Below, one piece after another: positions 44,691 to 55,439 of a DNA stretch of 64,000 nucleotides (position 1 is its first letter; each line of letters begins with the position of its first letter). Source of the stretch: Gymnopus androsaceus JB14 (Eukaryota; Basidiomycota; Agaricomycetes; Agaricales; Omphalotaceae). Under the pieces are notes generated by a model. That model was not told the origin of the DNA. It searched no databases and was given only the letters and a program-made list of their open reading frames with translations. The translations under genes were made by a program, and so were the position numbers. The stretch is from the NCBI GenBank assembly GCA_009733575.1, contig ML769610.1, positions 1 to 64,000 of the forward strand. The letters run 5' to 3'.

Positions 44691-46736
44691 CAGTGACTTG
44701 CATTGGAAACGTTAGGGACGACCTCGTTTATGTGTTTATTATCAATACATATCCTGTCAATCATTCGCGCCACTTATATTATAAATTTCAATTGGGCCGA
44801 GTTGCCAGCGGGTCCAGATAAACAAAAATAAACAAGCTCGTTAGAATTCCCCGACTCTCGAACGGAGTGAGAGGGAGGGCCTTGTACCGTACGATCGGTC
44901 CTGAAGTCACTCAGATCCAGCCCCCCCCCCCCCCGATGTTCTCACGGTTGGACAGCATTAAATGTTTACATACTGCAGGTTTCACCTTTGCCCTCTATAG
45001 TGCTTAATGCCTGCAATAGCCGTGTCCATTTGCACATGTTTGGTTGCCCATTCAATTCACAATCAGTGATGACACAGTAGCTCTTGAGCATATATATGGC
45101 TTGTATCCTACTTTACCATCTTCTAGAATCAATGAACCCAATCTATGAACCTTTCAAATTATTTACACAAGCTTGAAGCACAACTGTGGCCCAGAAACAG
45201 GTGTTCTGAGATGTGAACACTCAAATTACAGCATTACGGCACATGCTTCAGATGCGCCGCACTGACTGTTTCAGTCTGTTTGCCCGTCAAAAGTAAATGC
45301 TAGATTCTGCTTGACCCGCTCAGTGGATCCTTTTAAGATATGAGAGGAAGTTGCAGAGAATTGAAGAATACAGGGATGTATGGAGATGAATTTTTTATTC
45401 TTGACTACAATGACCAGATATGCGCAATGGAATTTTGGGAATATGCTAAAAATGAATGATAACAAAAATCCGCTTCCGAGCATCCCTATAACTTTTGTTT
45501 CTCTGCAACTTACTCCACCAAAACATATTCATCCGAGGGATGGATGAAGGGTAAACAACCAAATACCTCTTGAGCTGTTTTCATTGAGTATAGTAATAGA
45601 GTAGCAAACAAGACCAAACACCCGGGCGTTTCACAGGCATTGCCAGTGCTCAGTGCTTTTGCATCTAATGTCAGCCAGATACAATTCAATATACCTTGAA
45701 ACTGCTTTGTCTGCACCTATCTGGCTTTACAATGATACAGAAACATTATATGCAGCATTCAGCAATTTACCTTTCAATTGTTATGTAGAGTTTTCGCCCC
45801 CCCTATCCTACTCACAGTGGAATAAACTGAGCAAGAAAGCGAGAACGGACAAGATATGTTCGCTGTATGAAAGCGCTCATGAGACCCTACCTCGGTTACA
45901 GTGCAATATTCATCATTACCACTTAGTTGTGGAGCATGTCATATCAAAACTTGGACAAAATGCAGTGGAGACTGCTAGGGTATCATTCTCGTATCGAGAG
46001 CACCTCGATTCAACACAAGATGATTTGTATGATGTTCGTGCGCTGCCTTCACTTGTGCAAATTATATCGTCTCTTTCTAACACAGACATGGCATATATGC
46101 AGAGTCAACTTTGAGTCCGTCAACGACAAGCAACCTATTTTACCAAATGCCCCTATTCCAGCGTACCTATACAGAATAAGAATTTAATGCAGCTGCTTGG
46201 TCAATGTTTCCAAAGAGACTTCCATCGCTTTTTGAAAATGCACCCCAAGCAACTATACTGGAGCTTCTTCTGTGAGGGCTCTTGCAGTGTTTGCGTTAGC
46301 AGTGCTTCTGCTCTAATTGATCACGACATCACCGTAGGTTTTGTAACCTTCGCTAACATGCGCAACGGGTGGTTTGACACTGTACATACTACACCTTGGT
46401 TTGATGTAGCCCCTGGTTTTGTAAACACTTTCTTCTCAACTTCTCCTCTCTGCGATGATGATGTGGGCTAGGCTGCTCATGTTTCCCGTACCATTAAAAC
46501 CGCTAGGTCTGTCTTCTGCGTGGCGTACGTTCGGCTTTCACTAATTTCGATAACTGCAGATCTCTCGCTGAGCTTTAGCTGCTGGTTGTTGTGAAGTACT
46601 TGTTTCGTGTACAATAACTTCAATTTAATGTGCTTTTTTCTACTTTGGAATTATTGTGCGTACTTGGGCAAGTCGGGGATTGTCTCGCGTAAGCGGGACG
46701 TTACTGGTTATGTAACGTTTCCAATGCAAGTCACTG
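44691..46736. mobile_element. 2.05-kb element with mariner-like TIRs and TA duplication
   Basis: CAGTGACTTGCATTGGAAAC and four more matching bases occur at 44691 and inverted at 46736, with TA on both sides (44689-44690, 46737-46738). TA targets and CAGT ends fit Tc1/mariner/pogo elements. No DDE/DDD transposase was recognised inside, so it is likely non-autonomous or carries foreign sequence. A run of 14 C lies near 44921. Confidence 0.7.
45668..46114 (+). CDS. Unknown ORF inside the mariner-like element
   Basis: The ATG at 45668 starts MSARYNSIYLETALSAPIWL and runs 148 codons, with SQWNKLSKKARTDKICSLYE and LPRLQCNIHHYHLVVEHVIS. The composition is protein-like (Leu/Ser-rich, helical), but no family was recognised. 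A second frame at 46187-46471 (WSFFCEGSCSVCVSSASALI) may be a later exon. This could be a captured host fragment. Confidence 0.3.
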   Translation: MSARYNSIYLETALSAPIWLYNDTETLYAAFSNLPFNCYVEFSPPLSYSQWNKLSKKARTDKICSLYESAHETLPRLQCNIHHYHLVVEHVISKLGQNAVETARVSFSYREHLDSTQDDLYDVRALPSLVQIISSLSNTDMAYMQSQL

Positions 46737-46738
46737 TA

Positions 46739-47478
46739 TTGTACCGTTACGATAAAGAAATCTGAAAAATTGAGACAATTTTAAAACCGCATTCGGATTT
46801 TTTCGAGCATGAACTAACGATCGTAGTAGTATAGACAGAATGATGAGATGTAGGGTGCGCCAAGTACAAGATGCGATAATCATCAGCGAAAGCGCTCATC
46901 AACTGACTGAAAAAACCCCTTCATCGAAAAGGCCATCGAAAAGGCTGTTTGTAAGGAAGTAGTGTGGTTAAAATCTTGCAAAGATGTAACAATTGTTCTT
47001 GACTCTTGGGAATTCTGGCTGATTCTGGCTGGCTAGCAAGTCAGCTCCATCAGCTGGGCGAGCTCGACAAAGTTCACAAAACTTCATCAGACCGTCCTTG
47101 AACGCTTCAACCCCAGTGTCCTAGTCCGAAACAACACACAAAGGTATATATTATGAACAGCAAAAACATTTACACTGTAGATATGTATGTAAGCATCCAA
47201 AAGTATCAACACGAAAAACGCAAACACAAAACAAAGACATCGAATCTTTCCGAAACCAAAGGTAGCTTTCTCCAAATAATAGATTTCCTCCACGTAAGCT
47301 TCGAATGGGTAGGTAGGCTAAACAAAGTTAGATAGAAAAGTCCAATAGCCATGGGTAGCGAAAAAGTGAAAGTATAGACAACCCAGAACGAGCATCAAAT
47401 GTCAAGAAAGATGAGCAATGTAGATAAGCGTATAGAAAGAAAAGGTATAGCAGATACAGATATGCAGTAGTAGTGTCA
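46739..47478. other. Intergenic, no gene seen
   Basis: AT-rich sequence between the mariner-like element and the stop codon of the septin gene; it probably includes the septin 3' UTR. No structure was recognised. Confidence 0.5.
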
Positions 47479-49095
47479 TCAATAGGTCGTCGGCGAGCCA
47501 ATGATCGAGTCGGAGCCTTGAGCAGCAAGCCGACTTTCGAGGTTCCTGAGGGATTCTTCCTTGGCCAAAAGCTGCTGGCGTTTTTCGTGGATCTCTCGTT
47601 GAACCCGTAATTCGATTTCGCGAAGCTGGAGAAACAAACGTTAGCTTCGATACATCCGTAATAGAAATGAGAATGCATCACCTTTTCCTCCTCCTTCCTG
47701 AGCTGCTCCTCCTTGAGGCGAACACTTTGGTTGGCAAGATCCTCTGGAAGCATGGTGGATTCGCTAGAGAATTAAAGGATATTAGGGAAAAAAACGCCAT
47801 TGAATGAAAAAGGGTAACTTACCGAGCTTCTGAATACGGGCTTCCAACATTTCTAGAAAGCTTCTCGGTACGGTATGTTTCGTAAAGCACGTCCTCAGTT
47901 AAGGATTTGAGGTCCTGGAGGTGCGAGCTAAAGAGGGCGTTAATGAGGCGGATGTACGACGAAAGAATACAGAGTGCTTACCCGAGGACGGCACTCTTGA
48001 GCCTGACAAAGTCGGAATGGTCTGGTTCGTCGACTATAGCCACACCCCAAGGGTATATCCTTGCTCGGACGGGTTCACCATCGATCTCTACCTCTTCTTC
48101 GGAGCCCATAACCTGCAAAGGGAAGCAACGCCTATGAATAGGTTAAGAATAGCAAAGTGTAAACAAAGGAAGTAAATACCCGAAGCTCCTGGTTGTCCTG
48201 GAATCGTGTCCTCATCGTCTTCCTCGACATCATAGGGGAAGTTGTACACGGGAATATCGAAGTGTGCGATATCTTCCATAATCTAAGGCGGATTGAGTTA
48301 TGAGTATACGTAAATCAGATAAAGCTTACCCGCTTCTTGAACCCCTTCAACTCGCTCACGGTCAGAGAATCTGAACGGCCGATGACGGGAATAACGTTCA
48401 CTCGATGCGAAAGCTTTTGCATCAAGACTACGTCTATTTCCCTCAGACTATGAAAAGTCAGAGTTACGTGGTGAACACGGAGATTATAGACCGAGGACGT
48501 ACTGGTGACCGGTGGGAGGGATAAAGTACAGAAGACAATGTACCCTATTGTCGCGGAAACGTGGATTACGCTTGATACGTGACTGCTCGGCGAGGATATC
48601 GTCGTATTGGCGCTCGAGGTAGGTAACGATCTCCTGGAAGCTAGAATATTCGATTATTCCACTGCACGTAATGGAAAAAAAGGGAAGGGGGCCAGCTCAC
48701 GCAAGATCGTTATCCACATTATCCCCAAAGCCAGGCGTGTCGACGATGGTCAGACTTATCCTCAATCCGTCCTCTTCGATATCTGATGAATTGCAGTCGG
48801 TCAGCATGAGGCTGGCATGAACAGCAGCGCAGCAAACGTACCAACGTTCACCGGCTTAATCGAGACGCTCTTTTCGAGAGCAGCAGTTTCTGGATTATCG
48901 CATTCTTTGTGAGGAAGAACGTCCGATTCACAGAGTGTGTTTACAAAGGTGGTCCTTCCAGTTCCAGAGGCGCCTATAATTCGACATTAAATCTCGGATG
49001 TATAGTATAGCTTTTGTGCACGTACCGACGACCATAAGGGTGAACTGAACACCCTTGGCTTTGCTTCTTCTTCGTTTTGCGATGTGGGAGGGCAT
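47479..49095 (-). CDS. cdc11: Septin, Cdc11/AspA type
   Basis: The ATG at 49095 opens MPSHIAKRRRSKAKGVQFTL. The G1 loop GASGTGRTTFVNTL has Arg where most GTPases have Lys, a feature I associate with the Cdc11/AspA septins. G3 is VDTPGFGDNVDND, G4-like is VIGRSDSLTVSEL, and the septin unique element begins IYPWGVAIVDEPDHSDFVRL then SHLQDLKSLTEDVLYETYRT and EKLSRNV. The C-terminus is a coiled coil (SVRLKEEQLRKEEEK, LRVQREIHEKRQQLLAKEES) ending GSPTTY*. Septins polymerise into filaments at septa and the cortex. At least eight short introns. Near 48200 the conserved sequence needs a +1 shift (DEDTI then QDNQELR), so either the base is a sequencing error or the copy is damaged. Confidence 0.88.
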
Positions 49096-49422
49096 ATTTC
49101 AGGGATAAAAGAGCAGAGGTATCCCGGCCAGATGGTGGTTAGGTTGAAAGAAGTGTAACTTTAGCTTTGCGACGAATTTTGGTAATTTGAATTATCTCAC
49201 GTGATACCTAGGAGACGAACGCGCTACGAATGAGCTTCGCGCGTACTAAGTACACTGCTCACTCAAGCAGGCGCAGGCTCAAACAGGAATCTATCTGATT
49301 TACATGTCGTCCCACTGACAATCAGTGTTGTTCGATGCGAATTCTCATTACCCAGTTAAATAAATAAGAATCAGATCAGATGCTTGAAAACTACAGATAC
49401 ATCTTCATTACATTATACATGG
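49096..49422. other. Septin promoter region / Arl3 3' region
   Basis: A 327-bp spacer between two genes transcribed in the same (minus) direction. No strong TATA box or other motif was recognised. Confidence 0.5.
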
Positions 49423-50404
49423 TCACGTCGATCCGTTTGCATTCTTCTGCGATTCTCTGGAACATCATATTCATAAGCACAAGTACAGGGACCACGAACT
49501 CCAAGCTTACCTTCGACTGTTTTGTACGCGAATGAAAAGCCAGTCGACAGCAGCACGGACTCCAGTCCTATTGAACGAATGTGATTAGATGGCCATTAGA
49601 AAGGAGGGATCCAACTCACCCTTCTATAGCTGACACGCCCATAACATCCAAGCTCGCAATCCGCTCCTTCCTTGCGCTCATATCTTCTCCCTCGTATCTC
49701 ACATTCCGCCTGGCGCTCTCCATCTTCCGCTGATGCCAGTCCTCATAGTCGTTACGAATTTCTTCGACAGATAGACTTTGCGGTGTATCTTGCTTGTTTG
49801 CGACTAAAAGCAGCGGTACGCCAAGGATTTGGGGTGCGGATAGAACAGAGTCTTGGGACACTCCAATAAGCTCAAAACCAATGCAGAGGAAAGATAGATT
49901 CACGTACCAAAGACTTCCCAACCCTCACTCAACCTCTCCCGATCGTCAGCGTCAATAACATACACCACAGCATGACAATCGTCGTAATACTTGTGCCAGA
50001 TATTCCTAATACCGCGCTGGCCGCCTAGATCCCAGAATTGAAGGATTGTCGACGGTAAGGTTATCTTACCAGCTGAAACCAATGAATGAGAACTAGCGTC
50101 AATTACTCAAATGAATTACTGACTGTTCTGTCCGACGGTGGGTCCTATCTTGTCTGGAGAAAGACCTGGAGTATCATTATAAAAGGTCTTTATCTTCTCC
50201 AACAGAGTCTGGACAGAATTGTCATAATACTGAAGCAAATAACATTCCGCATCGAGCTTACCGTCTTTCCAGCGCCGTCAAGGCCAATGATAATAACTGA
50301 GAATTCTTCCTTCCTAAGGTTGAACCTTTAGATATAATTATACTTGAAAAGAGGTCAACTTGCCTTGTTAAATGTTCATGCAAGCCTTTCAGCAGATGGT
50401 ACAT
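49423..50404 (-). CDS. arl3: Arl3/ARFRP1-type small GTPase
   Basis: Exon 1 (50404-50364) encodes MYHLLKGLHEHLT. The P-loop is VIIIGLDGAGKTTLLEKIK, switch II is ILQFWDLGGQRGIRNIWHKY, followed by YVIDADDRERLSEGWEVF, the G4 motif VANKQD, and DVMGVSAIEGTGVRAAVDWL near the end. The MYxLLxGL start, lack of an N-myristoylation Gly2 and the VLSAPQILGVPLLLVANKQD block match ARFRP1 (yeast Arl3), which is recruited to the trans-Golgi and controls Arl1. Seven exons can be traced; the first intron has a GC donor (GCAAGT). The stop is TGA at 49423-49425. A copy of exon 1 with its upstream sequence occurs at 54791-55002. Confidence 0.85.
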
Positions 50405-50600
50405 TCGAATCAAGAGCCGAAATGTTATATAATCACGTTTCCTTTTCCACTTCTTACCGCCATCTCATCCACTTACTTCTCCAGCATCTGAAGGAATTGA
50501 GAGCTATTTATCATTTCTGGAAATCTCGCTTGTATTTAAGAGGTGCGCGAATACTTGGTTTTCCACTGCTCTTTACTGATCTTACTGTCCATAGACTACG
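50371..50600. repeat. Segment duplicated at 54791-55002 (Arl3 exon 1 and upstream)
   Basis: AATGTTCATGCAAGCCTTTC, then AGCAGATGGTACAT, CTCATCCACTTACTTCTC and GCGCGAATACTTGGTTTTC recur in the same order at 54791-55002 with scattered indels. It covers the coding part of exon 1 and about 200 bp upstream. Confidence 0.8.
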
Positions 50601-50616
50601 CTCATATAAATCGAGT

Positions 50617-51560
50617 TGGAAAACTTGATCTTATGGAATCCTTCTCTTGTAGGAGTGATTGGACCCAAAAATACAGAAAAAAAGACGATTTCACAAACAA
50701 ATTCAGTAACCAGTTATCAATTTATCCATTCTGAATATGAACGAACTATGCCAACGTCTTATGGAAGATTTTATTGCACTGGACCCTGAGGCGAAGACAG
50801 ACGGTCACAGATCCGCGGTTTACTTGTGGTGTCGAGGACGAATGGGTTCGAGCCTTTTACATACTGACATGGAGATATCTTCTTTCTCAACGTCTCCGGT
50901 CAACCCGAAAGCTGTCAGGATAAAGGACAGTGCGAAGGTAGCTCGCGTAGGATTCTATGTTTCCTTGATTGAAGTTTGAGGATATGAGTTCAGTACGAAA
51001 GTTCATGCTGGGAGACATGGGCTCATCTGTTGATTAGGATTGCCAGTTTACGCTCTTCCGCTAACCCGCCTCGGTGTGGACTCCTATCGCCCTCGTATCT
51101 AAAACTTGCATTAGGTTTTTCGGAATGCAAGATCGAACGGGAATCAGATTGGCCTCCAATAACCTTGTGCATCAGATCTGGGTCCATTCCACAATGACAG
51201 TTGCGACACCATGCTAGCATTCTTAGTATTCTGTTCCTCCTACTTCACCCCGATGACGGTCTGTAGAGAGCAAGTTCGCTTACTCGGAGATCCAAGAGAG
51301 AGGATCGGAGAGCAAGCACGTCTGTGCTGTTCGACTTCCAAGAGGACTCTACAAGTTGCTGACCAACTCGTACAGATTCCAAGTTTTTTCAGAGTGGTCC
51401 AAGCTCAGACAGGTGTATTTTTTATCTTTTTGAATCTTTTGTTGAGTATAAATTGGTCTCCTTGGGCAAATTCTTGTCCCAGCGCACTGTTGCCCCACAT
51501 CAGCACTTGACAGGAATGGCTGGCTTGTTCCACAAAAAGTCTTCTGGATTCAATAACGAT
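50617..51560. repeat. Segmental duplication block, copy 1
   Basis: Shares long ordered matches with 58850-59820: GATTGGACCC, TCTTTCTCAACGTCTCCGGT, GGGCTCATCTGTTGATTAG, GGTCCATTCCACAATGA, ATGCTAGCATTCTT, CTGTTCCTCCTACCT-like and AATTGGTCTCCTTGG. No robust reading frame spans either copy, so it is probably non-coding or a decayed repeat. Confidence 0.8.
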
Positions 51561-52039
51561 CTTACAAATTACATATGCAGCCGAGTATCATCCTCCACAC
51601 TGGGTCCGCTCAATTTTTGATGTTTCCTCGCTACTGCATTAAAAAGTGTACTGGAAACGTAGTATGGGAAGCGATATGCACGGGCGACAGTGTTTATACC
51701 CATTCGCTTTAGTCGCTGAACAGTTGCCTTGTTTATTTCACTTGGGTAAGTCCTTCTAAGCTCGAGCGAATAGCAAACTCCAACTAATTTGATTTCATAT
51801 CTACACAAGATTGAGCATCTGAACGTCAAGCTCCGTCCGTAAGGCATAGTTTATGGCTCTTGCTTTCTGGTGGAGTTCCTGAAAAGGTATACAGCCCTTC
51901 TCCGAAACCGCCGTTATCGCTCATAAAATCACTTATAAAAGTGATCCTGACTTGGATTCCTTGACGTCAATACGCAGTCCACATCTTTCGCTCTCAACTA
52001 CACACAAGAAATCAAGCAAGAACTAGGCTGGAACTTAAG
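51561..52039. other. Upstream region of the aldehyde dehydrogenase gene
   Basis: About 480 bp without a recognised gene. It ends in a short pyrimidine-containing stretch (CTTTCGCTCTCAACTACACA) and purine-rich leader before the ATG at 52040, as is common for basidiomycete promoters. A minus-strand frame at 51569-51847 has no family features. Confidence 0.4.
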
Positions 52040-54561
52040 ATGACTGAAATGTTTACAACTGAGCTCGACACGCCGTCTACAAAGGAACCGTGTCTTGCAA
52101 TACATGTCTGTTCATTAACGGAAAGTTTGTCGAAGCCGTTGAAGGAGAAACTATTGAGTGAGTTGGTCATGGGTCCGTAATCGTCAATCTTATTTTGTAG
52201 TTAATGCCTTCATGTTCAGTGTCATCAATCCCTGTACGTTCTGTTCTGGGACTTCAGTTTCATTTCTAATTTGTTATTATGCCCTCAGCTACCGGAAAAA
52301 TCCTCACAAAGGCCTCTGCTGCGAACTCGAAGGATGTCGATATTGCTGTGGAAGCAGCTAGAAAGGTTGGCGAATCATCCGTTGTCCTTCGCATGTCATT
52401 CAGCCTATCTCAAAGTTCATCATGTTATATAATAGGCATACAAGACGAGCTGGGGCCTCAAAGTTCCCGGTGTTCAAAGGGGTGAAATGTTGATGAAGCT
52501 TGCAAATCTCCTGGAGGCTAACATTGACGAGTTCGCTGCCTTGGAGTGCTTGAATGTTGGTATGTATTCCATAAGTTCTTCGCTGTGAATAAAATTCCAA
52601 TTGAACTGCGCGCACCTCACAGGGAAACCCTGGGTTGAATCAAGAGGAGACGTGGATTTCACCATTAAGATGTTCAAGTACTACGCCGGGTGGGCTGATA
52701 AGATTCATGGAAAGACCATCGAGGTATGTTAGTCCGTTAACGTAGTTTATCCGGATGTCGTTATTGTCTATGCCACTGTACTTACCGGCAATTCCCAGAC
52801 TAATGAACAAAAGCTAGCCTATACTAGACACGAACCTTACGGCGTCGTCGTAAGTAGGCTAGTCTTCGAGTCTCTTATCTCAGTCCACAACTCATCAATG
52901 CTTGTATTCAAAGGGTCAAATCATTGCCTGGAATTCTCCTTTAGGTGAGAACCGGAGAGACTTGGTTTTGGGCGTTATAATGAACCTTTCTTAGGCCCTG
53001 CTGTCTATGAAAATAGCGCCTGCTTTAGCAACCGGAAATGTAGTTGTATTGAAGGTCAGTGCCCGATATCTTTTTTTTTAAATTACACAACCCCCGATGA
53101 TACTTATTCCTCAATAGCCATCTGAAATCACTCCCTTGACCGCGCTGAAGCTAGCTGGCTTGATCAATGAAGCTGGTTTTCCACCTGGTGTGGTGAATAT
53201 CCTTCCTGGATATGGCAAGTCATCCCGCTGACTCGCCCGATACTACATATTCAATCTGAGGCTGACATTGTTTAAAATTCTATTCAGGACATACCGCGGG
53301 AGCTGCAATTGCATCGCATCCTCATATTAGAAAAAATTGCGTTCACTGGAAGCACCATTACTGGTCGCAAGGTACGTGTCCAATAGCTGTCGTAAGATAC
53401 TTGATACATATTCAACTGGCTCAACCTCGACGTAGATCCAAGAAGCCTCTGCGAAATCTAATTTGAAAGTCGTCACGCTCGAATTGGGCGGCAAGAGTCC
53501 TAACATTATATTCGACGATGCTAATATGGAGCAAGCGATAAAGTGGGCTGCTATTGGAATTTTGTCAGTCTACTTATTCATGATCACGATTCTTACTAAC
53601 CAGGTTGATATCAGCTCTAATTCTGGTTCGTAAGAATTATTCGGAGAGACAACGGAGAGATGCGTCTTCGATCCCTTGCTAACTGACATATGTTGTACAA
53701 ATCTTCAGGTCAAATCTGCGTTGCTGGATCACGTATATTTGTGCAAGAAGGAGTATATGATACTTTCATGCAGGGTTTCAGCCGCGCTGCAAAAGGAGTG
53801 AGTACGAAAACAGGAGATCCGTTTGCAACTGGCACGATGCATGGACCAGTGGTATCGCAGACTCAATTTGATGTAAGTACCGGCACGTTGTTTGCGTATT
53901 TCGATGCTCACTCATTCCTCGTTCAGCGCGTTATGAGTTACATCGATTCCGCCAAGGCAGACGGTGCTAACGCCTTCATTGGTGGTGAACGCCACTCACT
54001 CTCGGAGGGTTTCTTTATCGAGCCGACTATTTTTGCCGACTGCACTCCCGCGATGAAGATCGTTCAAGAAGAAGTTTTCGGGCCTGTGGCAGTCGTGATC
54101 AAGTTCAAGACTGAAGAAGGTCAGTGACATTTGCCATCAATGGCCCAAGATACGCGTTCTAACTTTTTCACAGAGGTCATCGAAATGGCTAATGATACCA
54201 AGTACGGGCTCGCTTGTGCTGTTTTCACGGAAAATGTCAGCAGGGCAATCAGAGTTTCAAACGCCCTTGAAGCTGGGACGGCATGGGTAAGTCGTAGCTT
54301 CTGCTTCCAAAAGCTTAATACTGATCAGTGTATTCCGCTATGAAGGTGAACTGTTACATTATCGGCGAGCACAATGTTCCATTCGGTGGCTACAAGCAAT
54401 CAGGTATCGGTCGTGAACTGGGTGCCCATGCCATTGATACGTGAGTGGGGTCAACTTAGAACGTCTACAAGTTATCGACTCTGACTTTTTACCTTGCTTT
54501 TCCCCGACATAGATATACTCAAGTCAAAGCTGTTCACATCAACGTCGGCCTAAAGATTTGA
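52040..54561 (+). CDS. NAD(P)+-dependent aldehyde dehydrogenase (possibly damaged)
   Basis: Many small exons encode a class 1/2-type [140 protein letters not shown] (general base Glu), [20 protein letters not shown] (catalytic Cys), [13 protein letters not shown] and [17 protein letters not shown]. It oxidises aldehydes to acids in the cytosol or mitochondrion. An 11-nt exon at 53615-53625 is needed to reach the Cys in frame. The frame is off by one near 52070, at the splice near 52996 and in the A-run at 53331-53336. These could be assembly errors or pseudogenisation. A partial inverted copy lies at the right edge. Confidence 0.85.
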
Positions 54562-55439
54562 AGCGTTGTATAGTTCGAAATCAAATTGTGTATTATCTGC
54601 AAAGATTCAATGCCCTTGCATGCAAGTATATTCATCTGGTCGTGATTCTCGTCGAGCGTGAGTCAAGTGCTTTTGTGTGCTTTCTGTGCTTCTTTGAAAC
54701 TTGTTGAAATGTAACACAAGAATCCTTAATAGGGTGCCATGAATAATTTTTATTAGTAATATATGTGAATTAACATGGTTAATAACATGTAATGTTCATG
54801 CAAGCCTTTCAGCAGATGGTACATCAAGAACCGAAATGCTAATCACGTTTCCTTTACGTTTCCTTTTCCTCTTACCGCTATCTCATCCACTTACTTCTCG
54901 AAGGAATTGAGGGGTCATTAAAGAATTTTGTTCATATTTTGAAAAGATGCGCGAATACTTGGTTTTCTACTTGCTCTTGACTGATTTTGCTATCCATAGT
55001 ATGATTTCTGTGACTTGAGAACGAGAAATCAAGTCGTAAATACTGGAAGGAAGGAAGGAAGGATTTATTACACGGCATGGTCCAAGTGCTGAACGCCGGA
55101 TCGTCCGAAGATTATCCCAGTGCGGCACTAGCACTTTCGTCGACTATCAGTTATCCATGATCGTAGTGGGACCTCTAAATCAGAATAAAATGCATTAGTG
55201 AAACGAGGAGACAGCCCCATGTTGGTCTACTAATCGGACTCGGATTGCAATCATCAAGGACCCGGTAGCACAACAAGTACCATCTTTGCTCTGCCAAGGC
55301 CAAGCCTACCGGAGCTAAGCACTGATTCATGAATGCTTACAAATTCAGAATCTACTCTGATACTCATCGCACTGTTTTCAGACTCGACCATTGAGATTGG
55401 ACCTTGACCTTTGCATTTCAGTACATATGTAGTTCGCTT
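54562..55439. other. Intergenic, contains the duplicated Arl3 5' segment
   Basis: Holds the copy of Arl3 exon 1 (54791-55002), a GGAA-type microsatellite (GGAAGGAAGGAAGG at about 55045) and the word ATCCATGATCGTAGTGGGAC near 55145, which recurs near 60726. No gene was recognised. Confidence 0.6.
54791..55002. repeat. Copy of Arl3 exon 1 and upstream sequence
   Basis: On the minus strand it still reads MYHLLKGLHEH and then diverges before the intron. The rest of the GTPase is absent, so it is a 5' fragment only; it might retain promoter activity. Confidence 0.75.
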
